Shown: positions 27,851-36,012, counted from the first letter of the stretch. The stretch: 64,000 nt of DNA from Rhizobium sp. CIAT894 (GCF_000172795.2 NZ_CP020947.1:2049001-2113000); one strand, 5' to 3'. Notes: generated by a model not told the origin, from the letters alone. Translations and numbers: made by a program.

Positions 27851-29071
27851 ATGGGTAGCATGAAGACATTCGAAGTGGCGGTGATCGGTGGTGGTCTCGC
27901 CGGCATGATCGCCGCAATCGCGCTGGCGCGCGGCGGCCGCAACGTGGCGCTAGTGGCGCCCGTTGCTGCGAAGGAAGACCGGCGCACCACAGCGCTGATG
28001 GATCAGTCTATCCGCTTTCTCGATCGCCTGACGCTCTGGGAAAAGCTGCGCCCGGCCGCAGCACCCCTGACCAGCATGCGCATCATCGACGGCACCGACC
28101 GGCTGCTGCGCGCGCCGACGACCACTTTTCGCGCCGCCGAAGTCGGCCTCGATGCCTTCGGCTACAATTTCCCCAACAAGGCGCTGACCGAGATCCTCGA
28201 AGCGGCGGCGGCCAACGAGGGCAATATCACCCGATTCACTGATATGGCCGAATCGATCGAGATATCGGCCGAAGCGGTTTCGATCGCCCTTGCTGGCGGT
28301 GAAGCGCTCTCGGCCGATTTTGCCGTCGGCGCCGACGGCCGCGGCTCGAAGCTGCGCGAGACGGCTGGCATCGACACCCGCAAATGGTCCTATCCGCAAT
28401 CGGCCATGGTGCTGAACTTCGCCCATTCCCTGCCGCATCAGAATATCTCGACCGAGTTCCACACCAAACACGGCCCCTTCACCCAGGTGCCGCTGCCGGG
28501 CGGCCGTTCCAGCTTGGTCTGGGTGCAGGATCCCACGGAAGCAGGGAGCCGCATGGAATTGCCGCTGCCTGAACTTGGGATTCTCGTTGAGGCCCAGATG
28601 CAGTCCATGCTCGGCAAGGTTGATGTGGAGGAGGGCGTTCAGGTCTGGCCGCTCTCCGGCATGATGGCGCATCGTTTCGGCAAGGGGCGAATCGCGCTGA
28701 TCGGCGAGGCCGCCCATGTGTTCCCGCCGATCGGGGCACAGGGGCTGAATCTTAGCCTGCGCGATATCATGGCGCTTGCCGACATCCTCTGTGACCGGGC
28801 GGAATTGCCGGTGCCGGCCGATGCCGGAGACAGCTTCGACCGCAAGCGCCGCGCCGATATCATGACACGCACGGCGAGCGTCGATCTTCTCAACCGCTCG
28901 CTGCTCTCCGATTTCCTGCCGGTGCAGATGCTGCGGGCTGCCGGCCTGCATATCCTCTCGGCCATTCCGCCGCTGCGCAGCATCGTCATGCGCGAGGGCA
29001 TCGAGCCCGGCCGCGGCTTGCGCGATATTCCCGATGCGCTACGGGAAAAGCTGAAGCGGAAGAAGGCCTGA
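27851..29071 (+). CDS. UbiH/COQ6-family FAD monooxygenase
   Basis: Flavoprotein hydroxylase of 406 residues, probably for ubiquinone ring hydroxylation at the inner membrane. The FAD/NAD motifs are AVIGGGLAGMIAAIALARGG (dinucleotide fold), VGADGRGSKLRE (DG motif) and IALIGEAAHVFPPIGAQGLNLSLRD (GD-like motif). The last is the UbiH/UbiF/COQ6 signature. Which carbon it hydroxylates cannot be told from sequence alone. An ATG at 27860 is an alternative start. Its 3' end overlaps the convergent AEC transporter gene by 33 bases. Confidence 0.87.
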   Translation: MGSMKTFEVAVIGGGLAGMIAAIALARGGRNVALVAPVAAKEDRRTTALMDQSIRFLDRLTLWEKLRPAAAPLTSMRIIDGTDRLLRAPTTTFRAAEVGLDAFGYNFPNKALTEILEAAAANEGNITRFTDMAESIEISAEAVSIALAGGEALSADFAVGADGRGSKLRETAGIDTRKWSYPQSAMVLNFAHSLPHQNISTEFHTKHGPFTQVPLPGGRSSLVWVQDPTEAGSRMELPLPELGILVEAQMQSMLGKVDVEEGVQVWPLSGMMAHRFGKGRIALIGEAAHVFPPIGAQGLNLSLRDIMALADILCDRAELPVPADAGDSFDRKRRADIMTRTASVDLLNRSLLSDFLPVQMLRAAGLHILSAIPPLRSIVMREGIEPGRGLRDIPDALREKLKRKKA

Positions 29072-30001
29072 GCGGATCGCGATCAGCCAGAGCGAAACGC
29101 TCGCCACCGAAAGCACAGTCGTGATCAGGATCGTCGCCGAGGCGCGCTCCTGCCACACGCCATATTGCTGGCCGATGACGAAGACATTGGTTGCCGTCGG
29201 CAGTGAGGCGAGCAGCACGGCCGCCTGGATCCACACCGGCTCGAAACCGCCGACAACGGTTAGCGCCAGGAAAACCGCGATCGGATGCAGGATCAGCTTC
29301 GCCGGCACGATGTAGCCGATCTCGGCCGGCACCCGTTTCAGCGGCCGGAGCGCCAGCGTCACGCCCATGGCGAAAAGGGCACAGGGAGCGGCGGCCTGGG
29401 CGAGATAGTCGACGAGACGCTGGAACGCCAGCGGCTGATCGATATCAAGGGCGGCGACCGCAAAGCCTGCCGCCGTCGATAGAATGAAGGGATGCAGCGC
29501 CACCTTCCGGGCGATATCGGCGGCAAGCCGTCCGGCCGAGCGCTTGTCGTCACCGGCCGCCGCCATCAGCGCCGGCGCGACGATGAAATGCAGGGCATTC
29601 TCGAAGCAGATGATCAGCGCCACCGGCACGGCAGCACCTTCGCCGAGTGCCAGCAGTGCCAGGCCCGGTCCCATATAGCCGATATTGCCGTAGGCGCCGG
29701 CAAAGGACTGGATGGTGCAGTCGGCAAGCGAATTGCCGCGCAGCACGCGGCCGATGACGAACAGCAGGATGAAGACCGCATAGGTCGCCGCGATATCGGT
29801 GACGATGAAGTCAACGCGCGTCAGCTCTTCGATCGGTGTGCGCGAGACGAGCTTGAAGAACAGAGCGGGCAGGGCGGCATAGATGATGAAGGTATTCAGC
29901 CAGCCGAGCGCTTCGGCCGGCTGCTTCGTCGCCTTGGCGGCGATGAAACCGATCAGGATCAGGCCGAAGAACGGCAGGAGCAGGCTGACGATATCGGCCA
30001 A
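29039..30001 (-). CDS. AEC-family transporter (auxin efflux carrier-like)
   Basis: Integral membrane protein of 320 residues with about ten hydrophobic segments in two five-helix halves. It starts IVSLLLPFFGLILIGFIAAK and has GNIGYMGPGLALLALGEGAAVP and ASLPTATNVFVIGQQYGV, the conserved family motif with Asn and Gly in the broken helix. AEC proteins move small organic acids such as malate or malonate, or related anions. No substrate gene is adjacent. It overlaps the 3' end of the convergent UbiH-like gene by 33 bases. Confidence 0.9.
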   Translation of the reverse strand: MADIVSLLLPFFGLILIGFIAAKATKQPAEALGWLNTFIIYAALPALFFKLVSRTPIEELTRVDFIVTDIAATYAVFILLFVIGRVLRGNSLADCTIQSFAGAYGNIGYMGPGLALLALGEGAAVPVALIICFENALHFIVAPALMAAAGDDKRSAGRLAADIARKVALHPFILSTAAGFAVAALDIDQPLAFQRLVDYLAQAAAPCALFAMGVTLALRPLKRVPAEIGYIVPAKLILHPIAVFLALTVVGGFEPVWIQAAVLLASLPTATNVFVIGQQYGVWQERASATILITTVLSVASVSLWLIAIRSGLLPLQLFP

Positions 30002-30045
30002 AGGTCTTCCAATGCGCGGGAATGGTCGGCGGGGTAAGAGCTGGT

Positions 30046-30795
30046 TTAGCCGATCTGCATGAGGATAGGAAAGGTTTGCTGGAACCAGATCGCCACATCG
30101 CTGACCCAGCCGAACAGGAAGGCGAGACCGGTGAGGATGAGGAAGACGCCCATCACCTTTTCCACAGTGCCGAGATGGCGGCGGAAGCGCGACAGGAAGC
30201 GCATGAAGGCGCCGGAAAAGCCGGCGGCGATCCAGAAGGGGATCGCAAGGCCGAGCGAATAGACGGCGAGCAGCCCGGCGCCGGAGCCGACCGTCTCACG
30301 CGAGGCGGCGACACCGAGAATCGCGCCGAGCACCGGGCCGATGCAGGGCGTCCAGCCGAAGGCGAAGGCAAGACCCATGACGTAGGCCCCCGTCAGCGTC
30401 GCCGGCTTGCCGCCGCCCTGGAAGCGCGCCTCGCGGGCCAGCAGGCCGATCCGGAAGAGGCCGAGGAAATTCAGCCCCATGACGATGATGATCAGCCCGC
30501 CGAGCTTGGAGAGAAGATCGAGATGCTGGCGAAGCGCCATGCCGATGCTGGAGGCGCCGGCGCCGAGCGCCACGAAGACGGTGGCAAAGCCGAGCGTGAA
30601 GAGCAGCGCTGAGAACAGCACGCCGCGCCTGACATCGGGCGCCACCGCAACCGCGGAGCCGCCGCGGAACTGCTCGACCGAGATGCCGGCCATATAACAG
30701 AGATAGGGCGGGACGAGGGGAAGCACGCAGGGCGAAAGAAAGGAAAGCGCCCCTGCTATGAGAGCGCTCCACAGGGAAATATCGGCAATCGACAC
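30046..30795 (-). CDS. ccdA: Cytochrome c biogenesis protein CcdA
   Basis: Inner-membrane thiol-disulfide transporter of 249 residues with six membrane segments. Redox-active Cys are visible in LSFLSPCVLPLVPPYLCYMAG and FGWTPCIGPVLGA, the paired proline-flanked motifs of the family. It passes electrons from cytoplasmic thioredoxin to periplasmic apocytochrome c/thioredoxin-like proteins. At 249 residues it is the short CcdA form, not DsbD. It is monocistronic as far as visible, on the same strand as the AEC gene. Confidence 0.92.
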   Translation of the reverse strand: MSIADISLWSALIAGALSFLSPCVLPLVPPYLCYMAGISVEQFRGGSAVAVAPDVRRGVLFSALLFTLGFATVFVALGAGASSIGMALRQHLDLLSKLGGLIIIVMGLNFLGLFRIGLLAREARFQGGGKPATLTGAYVMGLAFAFGWTPCIGPVLGAILGVAASRETVGSGAGLLAVYSLGLAIPFWIAAGFSGAFMRFLSRFRRHLGTVEKVMGVFLILTGLAFLFGWVSDVAIWFQQTFPILMQIG

Positions 30796-30977
30796 GCATT
30801 CTCTCCGGCTGCAATCTGCGCCCTTTTCCTAGCTTTGCAGGCCCCTGATTGCCAATCACCTTTTTGCGCTTGGCAGCAATATGCCTTGCGCCCGCAAAAG
30901 ATATGCCCCACGCGCAGGCGATTTGCTTTGCGCCCGCAAGAAATGTGCCGATCGCCGAAAAAAGCCGAATTTTTCGG

Positions 30978-31006
30978 TTGACCGCAATGGGTCGCCTGCC
31001 TATGTT
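30978..31006 (+). promoter_or_regulatory. Sigma-70-type promoter of tRNA-Lys
   Basis: TTGACC at 30978-30983 and TATGTT at 31001-31006 are separated by exactly 17 bp and lie 42 bp before the tRNA. This is a good housekeeping promoter match. Further upstream, CTTTGCGCCCGCAAGAAATG-like sequence appears twice (about 30885-30905 and 30931-30950), meaning unknown. Confidence 0.65.
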
Positions 31007-31047
31007 CCGCCCACTTCCAGCCGGGGTGCTTCACACTCGCGGAGAGG

Positions 31048-31123
31048 GAGAGCGTAGCTCAGCCGGTAGAGCAACTGACTTTTAATCAGTAGGTCTCGGG
31101 TTCGAACCCCGACGCTCTCACCA
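31048..31123 (+). tRNA. tRNA-Lys (anticodon TTT)
   Basis: A complete cloverleaf of 76 nt. The acceptor stem GAGAGCG (31048-31054) pairs with CGCTCTC (31113-31119) and is followed by A and an encoded CCA. The anticodon arm is ACTGA-CTTTTAA-TCAGT, giving anticodon TTT. The T arm has GGTTCGAACCCC-type sequence. The toxin-antitoxin module and other accessory genes start a short distance downstream, so this tRNA could be an integration site. Confidence 0.97.
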
Positions 31124-31149
31124 TAAAATCAATAACTTACCGGAATTTC

Positions 31150-31180
31150 GTGCGACTTTTGCGACCACCAAAAGTCGCAC
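31150..31180. repeat. 12-bp perfect inverted repeat after tRNA-Lys
   Basis: GTGCGACTTTTG (31150-31161) pairs perfectly with CAAAAGTCGCAC (31169-31180) around a 7-base loop, and GGTCGCAC follows as a partial extra half-site. There is no U-tract, so it is not a classic terminator. Position 26 bp after the tRNA suggests a terminator-like structure or a recombination-site relic. Confidence 0.55.
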
Positions 31181-31196
31181 GGTCGCACGGCCGTTT

Positions 31197-31292
31197 TTAG
31201 TTGGTCGACCGCTTCTGCGTCGCCTCGATCCGCTGCAGGATCTCTTTCACCACGCGAAGGTCGCCGCTCTGCACGTTGAATGTTGACTGCAT
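31197..31292 (-). pseudogene. Possible 3' remnant of a small gene
   Basis: On the minus strand a frame ending in TAA at 31197-31199 reads naturally as helical protein (TFNVQSGDLRVVKEILQRIE) for 31 codons from the ATG at 31292. It stays open further upstream without a usable start. AGGAG lies further upstream, next to an ATG in another frame, so a one-base frameshift could have broken a small gene. I recognise no family. It is divergent from the toxin-antitoxin pair. Confidence 0.25.
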
Positions 31293-31336
31293 TTCCCTGA
31301 GGGCGTTGCCATCGCTCCTGTTTTCTCTGGTGTGAG

Positions 31337-31353
31337 GTATGATTTTATCATAC
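31337..31353. promoter_or_regulatory. Probable autoregulatory operator of the toxin-antitoxin operon
   Basis: GTATGAT (31337-31343) and ATCATAC (31347-31353) form a perfect 7-bp dyad with a 3-base spacer, 29 bp before the antitoxin ATG and next to TTATAA, a possible -10. Ribbon-helix-helix antitoxins bind such short dyads in their own promoters. Confidence 0.55.
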
Positions 31354-31382
31354 TTTATAAGAGGCCATGGAGGTATGCGACG

Positions 31383-31673
31383 ATGCGAAATGCGGAAAAG
31401 GTAACGATTACCCTCACTGCGGATCTGCTCCGGAGCGTCCGCGATACGGTCGAAGCTGGCGAGTTTGCGACGACGAGCGAAGCGATGCGTGATGCGGTAC
31501 GGGTATGGCAGCGCCAGCGGCTTCAGGATGCCGAGCGCCTCAACGCGATGCGCGCCCGCATCCGGCTTTCTTTGGAAGACCCTCGCCCGAGCTTGACGGC
31601 GGAAGAAGCCGAAGCTGATATGGATCGCTTCATGAAAGACCAGGAAAAAGCGTCCCGTAATGCGGCGCGCTAA
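31383..31673 (+). CDS. ParD/CopG-like ribbon-helix-helix antitoxin
   Basis: Antitoxin of 96 residues. The N-terminus EKVTITLTADLLRSVRDTVEAG is the beta-strand and first helix of a ribbon-helix-helix DNA-binding domain. FATTSEAMRDAVRVWQRQR is the second helix with the ParD-type E-A-x-R-D motif. The acidic C-terminus would wrap the toxin. The ATG at 31383 is chosen because homology starts there and GGAGG lies upstream; a longer frame from 31332 crosses the operator. It overlaps the toxin gene by 14 bases. Confidence 0.85.
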   Translation: MRNAEKVTITLTADLLRSVRDTVEAGEFATTSEAMRDAVRVWQRQRLQDAERLNAMRARIRLSLEDPRPSLTAEEAEADMDRFMKDQEKASRNAAR

Positions 31674-31986
31674 GGTCGTCTACCGGCCTGAGGCGCTTGG
31701 CGACCTTCGCCAAATCTATATCACCGTTGCCGATATGAGTCAGAGCAACGTCATCGCCAATCGCTTCGTGAAGCGCATCATGGCGAGGTGCAGCAAGATC
31801 GGAGATGCGCCAAACGGCGGACGTCCGCGAGATGATTTGGCGCCAGGCTTGCGAACCGTGCCGTTTGAGCGTTCCGCTGTGATTGCCTATCACGTCAGCG
31901 ACGCGGTTGAGATCGTCAACGTCTTTTATGGTGGCAGAGACTATGAGGCTCTCTTTCGGTTGGATGATGACGAGGATAAGTCGTGA
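31660..31986 (+). CDS. ParE/RelE-family toxin
   Basis: Toxin of 108 residues. It has the ParE opening KVVYRPEALGDLRQIYITVAD, the helical hairpin and RRDDLAPG-like sequence (GRPRDDLAPGLRTVPF). The end AYHVSDAVEIVNVFYGGRDYEAL is typical, with a reactive R-D-Y near the C-terminus. ParE homologues poison DNA gyrase, while RelE cleaves mRNA. Overlap with the antitoxin couples translation, antitoxin first. A plasmid-like stabilisation role in this accessory region is plausible. Confidence 0.87.
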   Translation: MRRAKVVYRPEALGDLRQIYITVADMSQSNVIANRFVKRIMARCSKIGDAPNGGRPRDDLAPGLRTVPFERSAVIAYHVSDAVEIVNVFYGGRDYEALFRLDDDEDKS

Positions 31987-32131
31987 CCGTCTTCGGATGC
32001 GTCCCCCCAATGCTCCTTCATTGCCGGCTGCGCAAGGCGCAGATATGCGGCGGTTATGAAATCAGCCAAGCCGCAGGAACCAACTTCCACGACACTTCGT
32101 TTTCGCCTCATGAACATAGGAGAAATCGATC

Positions 32132-32335
32132 ATGGATTGGAATCGTGTCGAAGGAAACTGGAAGCAGGCGAAGGGCAAGATCAAAGAGCAGTGGGGCAAA
32201 CTCACGGACGATGATCTCGACCAGATCGCCGGCAAGCGCGACCAGCTGGAAGGCAAGATCCAGGAGCGCTATGGCATCGAGAGGGATCGCATTAGACGCG
32301 ACGTCGATGACTGGTACGGTCGCCAGCCTTGGTAA
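32132..32335 (+). CDS. CsbD-family stress protein
   Basis: Small hydrophilic protein of 67 residues. It has the family pattern MDWNRVEGNWKQAKGKIKEQ and WGKLTDDDLDQIAGKRDQL, ending DWYGRQPW. CsbD-like proteins are induced in general stress and stationary phase in many bacteria; molecular function is unknown. AGGAG lies upstream of the ATG. A strong terminator follows its stop by about 10 bp, so it is probably a single-gene unit. Confidence 0.92.
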   Translation: MDWNRVEGNWKQAKGKIKEQWGKLTDDDLDQIAGKRDQLEGKIQERYGIERDRIRRDVDDWYGRQPW

Positions 32336-32345
32336 TGCCCTAAGC

Positions 32346-32371
32346 AAAATCCCGGTGAAAGCCGGGATTTT
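32346..32371 (+). terminator. Rho-independent terminator after csbD-like gene
   Basis: AAAATCCCGG (32346-32355) pairs perfectly with CCGGGATTTT (32362-32371) around a TGAAAG loop. The 3' arm ends in a T run. It lies 11 bp after the stop codon, a good intrinsic terminator. Confidence 0.8.
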
Positions 32372-32624
32372 GAAATCCTTAGCGGTCAAATGCTGTCGGA
32401 TGTCATGAATATCCACCAAAAGCCAAGATAAACGCCCCGAATACGATCAGGGCGAGGGCGGGCCAGTTTGACGCCTTCCGTGCACCTCGGACGCATTTCA
32501 GATCTCCAGCGTCTTTGTGGTCGACCGCACAATTTCGGACTGACGACTGCCTTCCACGGAGTTCCGTTTCGGAACTAAGAGCACTCGGATTGAATTTGAC
32601 TGCTGAGGCATCTTGGAGATCCTG

Positions 32625-32798
32625 ATGGACAAGACACCGAAGACGGCAATCCGCGGAATGATGGTGTACGTGCTGGCTCTTCTCGTCCTGGGCATTCTGG
32701 CGGGCGCTGTGTACACAATCTACGGCCATCCCGGCGATCCGTCCGAGCGGCCCGCGGCTGAGACGATTCCGGATAAGGCTGTGGCTCCGCAGCAATAG
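32625..32798 (+). CDS. Small single-pass membrane protein
   Basis: Predicted protein of 57 residues with one hydrophobic helix, GMMVYVLALLVLGILAGAVY, after a basic N-terminus. A polar tail follows with GHPGDPSERPAAE. GGAG lies 6 bases before the ATG, which supports expression; an in-frame TTG at 32613 is less likely. I do not recognise the family, and it has no close operon partner. The inner membrane with the tail in the periplasm would fit the positive-inside rule. Confidence 0.6.
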   Translation: MDKTPKTAIRGMMVYVLALLVLGILAGAVYTIYGHPGDPSERPAAETIPDKAVAPQQ

Positions 32799-33089
32799 CT
32801 CGGCTCAGTCGATTCACCGGTCGCCCTTCGAGAACAAATGATGATCGGGGAAAGCGTCTGCCAGATCCGGCGCCCACCCGGTCAGGTCGTGTTGAAGAGC
32901 CTGCGTTGATTGCAAAAGACCAGCAAGCGGCAACGAACATGGCTTTGGAAAGCAAGGCGGGAATCCTGTCGCAAGTCCTTCCAACCAGTAGAGAGCTCTA
33001 ATTATAGGGGGAACGACCTGCGACACCGAAATCGGTGCCGGGGTAACTCTGGAATATTGCGCAGGGCAGTCGGAGCAAAGGATTTACGG

Positions 33090-34583
33090 ATGAAAGAACA
33101 TGCGGTCGTGATTTCAGGAGGAGGTCCGACGGGGATGATGCTGGCGGGCGAGCTGGCCTTGGCGGGCATCGACGTCGCGATCGTCGAACGCCGGCCGGAC
33201 CAGGAGATTGTCGGTTCGCGGGCCGGCGGCCTGAGCGCCCGGACGCTCGAGATCCTTGACCAGCGCGGCATCGTCGACCGGTTCCTCAGGCGAGGGCAGA
33301 TCGCCCAGGTCACCGGATTTGCGGTGACGCGGCTTGATATCAGCGATTTTCCGACCCGGCACAATTATGGGCTGGCGCTGAGGCAGAAACATATCGAGCG
33401 CATTCTCGCCGGATGGATCGACGAACTGCCGGTGCCGCTCTATCGCGGCCGTGAATTGGCGGGTTTTGCGCAGGACGAGACAGGTATCACCATCGAACTC
33501 TCCGACGGCGTCTCGCTCAGGGCAGGCTATCTCGTCGGCTGCGATGGCGGCCGCAGCCTGGTTCGCAAGATTGCCGGCATCGAGTTTCCGGGATGGGACG
33601 CGACGACCAGCAACATTCTCGCCGAGGCCGAGATGGAGGAGGAGCCGCCGCTCGGTGTCCATCGCACCGCACTCGGCACGCATGCCTTCGGCCGGGAGGA
33701 ATACGAAATTCGCGACGGCAAAGTGATCTTTGCCAGTGAAGGCCCGATCAACGTCATGGTGACGGAAAAGATTGCCGGCGGAGCCGGCGAGCCGACGCTC
33801 GGCGATCTCAGGCAAGCGCTTATCGCCGCATGTGGAACGGATTATGGCATCCATGGCCTCAAGTGGATTTCGAGGTTCACCGACATGTCGCGCCAGGCGG
33901 CAGCCTATCGCAAGGGCAGGGTGCTCCTCGCCGGCGATGCCGCCCATGTGCATTCTCCAGTCGGCGGGCAGGGCCTCAATACCGGTGTGCAGGATGCGGT
34001 GAATCTCGGCTGGAAGCTGGCTCAGGTGGTGAAAGGAATATCGCCGGAGAGCTTGCTCGACACCTATCACGCCGAGCGCCATCCCGTGGCCGCCCGCGTG
34101 TTGCGCACGACGATGGCGCAGGTTGCCTTGCAGCGTACCGACGCTCGCACCGAAGCCCTGAGAGACATCGTGTTGGAGCTGCTCGGCATGGAGGAGCCGC
34201 GCAAAAAGATTGCCGCCGAAATGTCCGGACTGGCGATCCACTACGACCTCGGCGACGGGCATCCGCTGCTCGGCCGCCGTATGCCCGACCTTGAACTGGT
34301 CACATCGGATGGTTGCCTGCGTGTCTATAGGCTGCTGAAAAATGCGCAGCCGGCGCTCCTCAATCTCGGCGCGCCCGGCAGCCTCGACATCACCCCGTGG
34401 TCAGGCCGTATCCGGTCGGTTGACGCCAGCTACGGCGGGCCATGGGAGCTGCCGGCGATCGGTGCGGTCTCGGCGCCCACCGCCGTCCTGATCCGGCCAG
34501 ACGGTTATGTCGCGTGGGTGGGTGATGGCTCGCAGGACGGTCTGCGCGAGGCGATGACGACCTGGTTCGGGCCGCCCGGCTAA
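33090..34583 (+). CDS. FAD-dependent aromatic hydroxylase (PheA/TfdB family)
   Basis: Flavoprotein monooxygenase of about 497 residues. FAD-binding motifs are VVISGGGPTGMMLAGELALAG at the N-terminus, YLVGCDGGRSLVRK, and VLLAGDAAHVHSPVGGQGLNTG near residue 285. The C-terminal thioredoxin-like domain ends with VLIRPDGYVAWVGDG. Homologues hydroxylate phenols, polyketides or rifamycins; no substrate genes are adjacent. The start at 33090 matches the family, and AAAGGA precedes it. A C-terminal fragment of a related enzyme survives at 39231-39380. Confidence 0.88.
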   Translation: MKEHAVVISGGGPTGMMLAGELALAGIDVAIVERRPDQEIVGSRAGGLSARTLEILDQRGIVDRFLRRGQIAQVTGFAVTRLDISDFPTRHNYGLALRQKHIERILAGWIDELPVPLYRGRELAGFAQDETGITIELSDGVSLRAGYLVGCDGGRSLVRKIAGIEFPGWDATTSNILAEAEMEEEPPLGVHRTALGTHAFGREEYEIRDGKVIFASEGPINVMVTEKIAGGAGEPTLGDLRQALIAACGTDYGIHGLKWISRFTDMSRQAAAYRKGRVLLAGDAAHVHSPVGGQGLNTGVQDAVNLGWKLAQVVKGISPESLLDTYHAERHPVAARVLRTTMAQVALQRTDARTEALRDIVLELLGMEEPRKKIAAEMSGLAIHYDLGDGHPLLGRRMPDLELVTSDGCLRVYRLLKNAQPALLNLGAPGSLDITPWSGRIRSVDASYGGPWELPAIGAVSAPTAVLIRPDGYVAWVGDGSQDGLREAMTTWFGPPG

Positions 34584-34602
34584 AAGCCGAAAAACTTAAT
34601 TC

Positions 34603-34708
34603 TAGAGCATGTCGCGCAAAAGTGTGCAGCGCTTTTGCGATAACGACATGCGTAAAACAAAGACCTAAAGCACGGGAAGCGAATCTGAAAGATCGCGACG
34701 CGTTTTAG
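34603..34708. repeat. Dispersed rhizobial repeat, copy A
   Basis: GAGCATGTCG ... CGACATGC is a dyad enclosing CGCAAAAG/CTTTTGCG, followed by a tail with AAAGACCTAAAGC and GAAAGATCGCGACGCG. Copy B at 36839-36940 has the same order with many substitutions. It lies between the convergent hydroxylase and the orphan gene at 34705, whose stop codon falls in the end of the repeat. Confidence 0.7.
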
Positions 34709-35262
34709 GCGGCAAGCGAAATCGAACCGCAATCCAAAACCGCTTCGGCCTCCGGCATCGGTTTACCGCGGCGTTCCCACGTCCGGCGGCTGATGCCGAA
34801 TGCCTCCCATGGGCGCGCCGTGCTGAAGGAATTGGCGAGATACTCGGCTCTGGAAATCGCGCCTGCGGCGCGGCGTTGCTCCTCCTTCCGGCTTCGGTCC
34901 CGCTGCCGCCGCTTTTCCTTTTGCAGTTGCGCTCTTTTCCGCTTCGGCACGTCGAAGGCGCCAATCGTGCGGATATCGAGGGCGCATCGTTCAGCATAGC
35001 TCACATGCAGAGCGTGACCGAGCGCGTCGGCCGACAAGGGAGAAAAACGCACCTTCGTCCGCTCGTAGATGATTTCCTCTATGCAGGCTTTGCCGGCCCA
35101 TGGGAGCCATCGCGCCGACCAGCCGAGAACCACCTCTGCAAACTCTTGCCTGAACTCTACAAGCGCGAGGCCGGCGATCACCTCGACATAGATCAATGCG
35201 TCATCGGCCTCGGGCACGATGGCCCCGTGACGATGCCTGATCAGTCTTTCGATCTCGCGCAT
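34705..35262 (-). CDS. Hypothetical protein with C-terminal HTH-like segment
   Basis: A 185-residue protein I cannot assign to a named family. The middle is strongly basic and probably coiled coil (KRKRAQLQKEKRRQRDRSRK, about residues 106-125). The end contains PWEAFGISRRTWERRGKP, which looks like a DNA-binding recognition helix found in orphan and phage-derived rhizobial proteins. The start overlaps the upstream small gene by 22 bases, suggesting a coupled pair. Its last codons and TAA stop lie in a dispersed repeat, so the original C-terminus may have been altered. Confidence 0.55.
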   Translation of the reverse strand: MREIERLIRHRHGAIVPEADDALIYVEVIAGLALVEFRQEFAEVVLGWSARWLPWAGKACIEEIIYERTKVRFSPLSADALGHALHVSYAERCALDIRTIGAFDVPKRKRAQLQKEKRRQRDRSRKEEQRRAAGAISRAEYLANSFSTARPWEAFGISRRTWERRGKPMPEAEAVLDCGSISLAA

Positions 35263-35438
35263 CCGCCCGTGGAAATGGCTCCAGCGGCCGCCCGCGCGCG
35301 GCGCTGAACGGCCTTGTAACCCAGCAGACAGTCGCCGAGCTTGATTGCCGTCACATCCCGGGAAAATCCCTCCGGCCGCTCTGCTTTTGCAGCCTCATTC
35401 CTGGTTTGAGTGGCTTTCGTTGCGCCAAGACGTTCCAT
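35241..35438 (-). CDS. Small hypothetical protein, first of a coupled pair
   Basis: A 65-residue basic protein with RPEGFSRDVTAIKLGDCLLG in its centre and an Arg/Ala-rich C-terminus. AGGGAA is 5 bases before the ATG at 35438, supporting it as a real gene. It overlaps the start of the 185-residue HTH-like gene by 22 bases. I recognise no family. The pair resembles phage- or plasmid-derived modules. Confidence 0.45.
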   Translation of the reverse strand: MERLGATKATQTRNEAAKAERPEGFSRDVTAIKLGDCLLGYKAVQRRARAAAGAISTGGCARSKD

Positions 35439-35809
35439 CGATTTCCCTCGCAATCGGCCCCGGGAGAAGCCGAAACGCGTGACTATAAAGGACGTCGAGG
35501 GGGGGGGATGTAGGTCATCCGCACGTCATTTTGTGGATTGTCGACGAAACGGATCTCAGCTGGAGGCGGACGCTATCTCCATAGGTCAGAGAGCGGGCGA
35601 AGATTCTTGTCCGCGACGACGGACTGAGCTCCGCAAATGCTTCGCCGGTGCAGAGCATTCATGACCCGTACGGTCGTTCTTCGCCGCCAGCTGCAGCAGC
35701 CTATGGCCGGGCCATTCGATCCGCCGGCGTTGAGAGGCTCGTCCCGCTGCTTGCGGCAGGGAGGAAGGATCGGTCGAGCCGCCACGATTTACATCAGCAG
35801 TGTCTTTGC
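35439..35809. other. 371-bp region without a supported gene
   Basis: Open frames here on both strands overlap one another and have no ribosome-binding site or family motif. A G-run lies at about 35500-35508. The region may hold the promoter of the minus-strand pair at 34705-35438. Confidence 0.4.
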
Positions 35810-35884
35810 TCAGCGAAAGCCGAAGAAACTCAAAATCGCGAGCACGATAACGACAGCGCCGACAAGCCAGATCAAATTGTTCAT
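35810..35884 (-). CDS. 24-residue membrane microprotein
   Basis: The minus strand encodes MNNLIWLVGAVVIVLAILSF plus GFR, then TGA at 35810-35812. The whole peptide is one hydrophobic helix with a short polar start and a C-terminal Arg. AGGAG lies about 10 bases before the ATG. Very similar tiny proteins occur in other rhizobia, as far as I recall. It is below usual gene-finder limits. Confidence 0.55.
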   Translation of the reverse strand: MNNLIWLVGAVVIVLAILSFFGFR

Positions 35885-36012
35885 TGGGAACCGTTCTCCT
35901 ATTTGAATCGAGCCAACTGTGACCCGTTGACTCAACGGCGGCGCAGGCTTGCGGTTCCCTGCGGCCCGGCCTTCTCAGCCAAGGCTGAACGAATATCGGG
36001 CGCCTGCGCCCA

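Noticed and set aside
32403..32500. Minus-strand frame encoding a short hydrophobic helix (NWPALALIVFGAFILAFGG)
   Set aside because: It looks like a membrane microprotein, but no ATG, GTG or TTG with a ribosome-binding site is found in frame close enough to define a gene.
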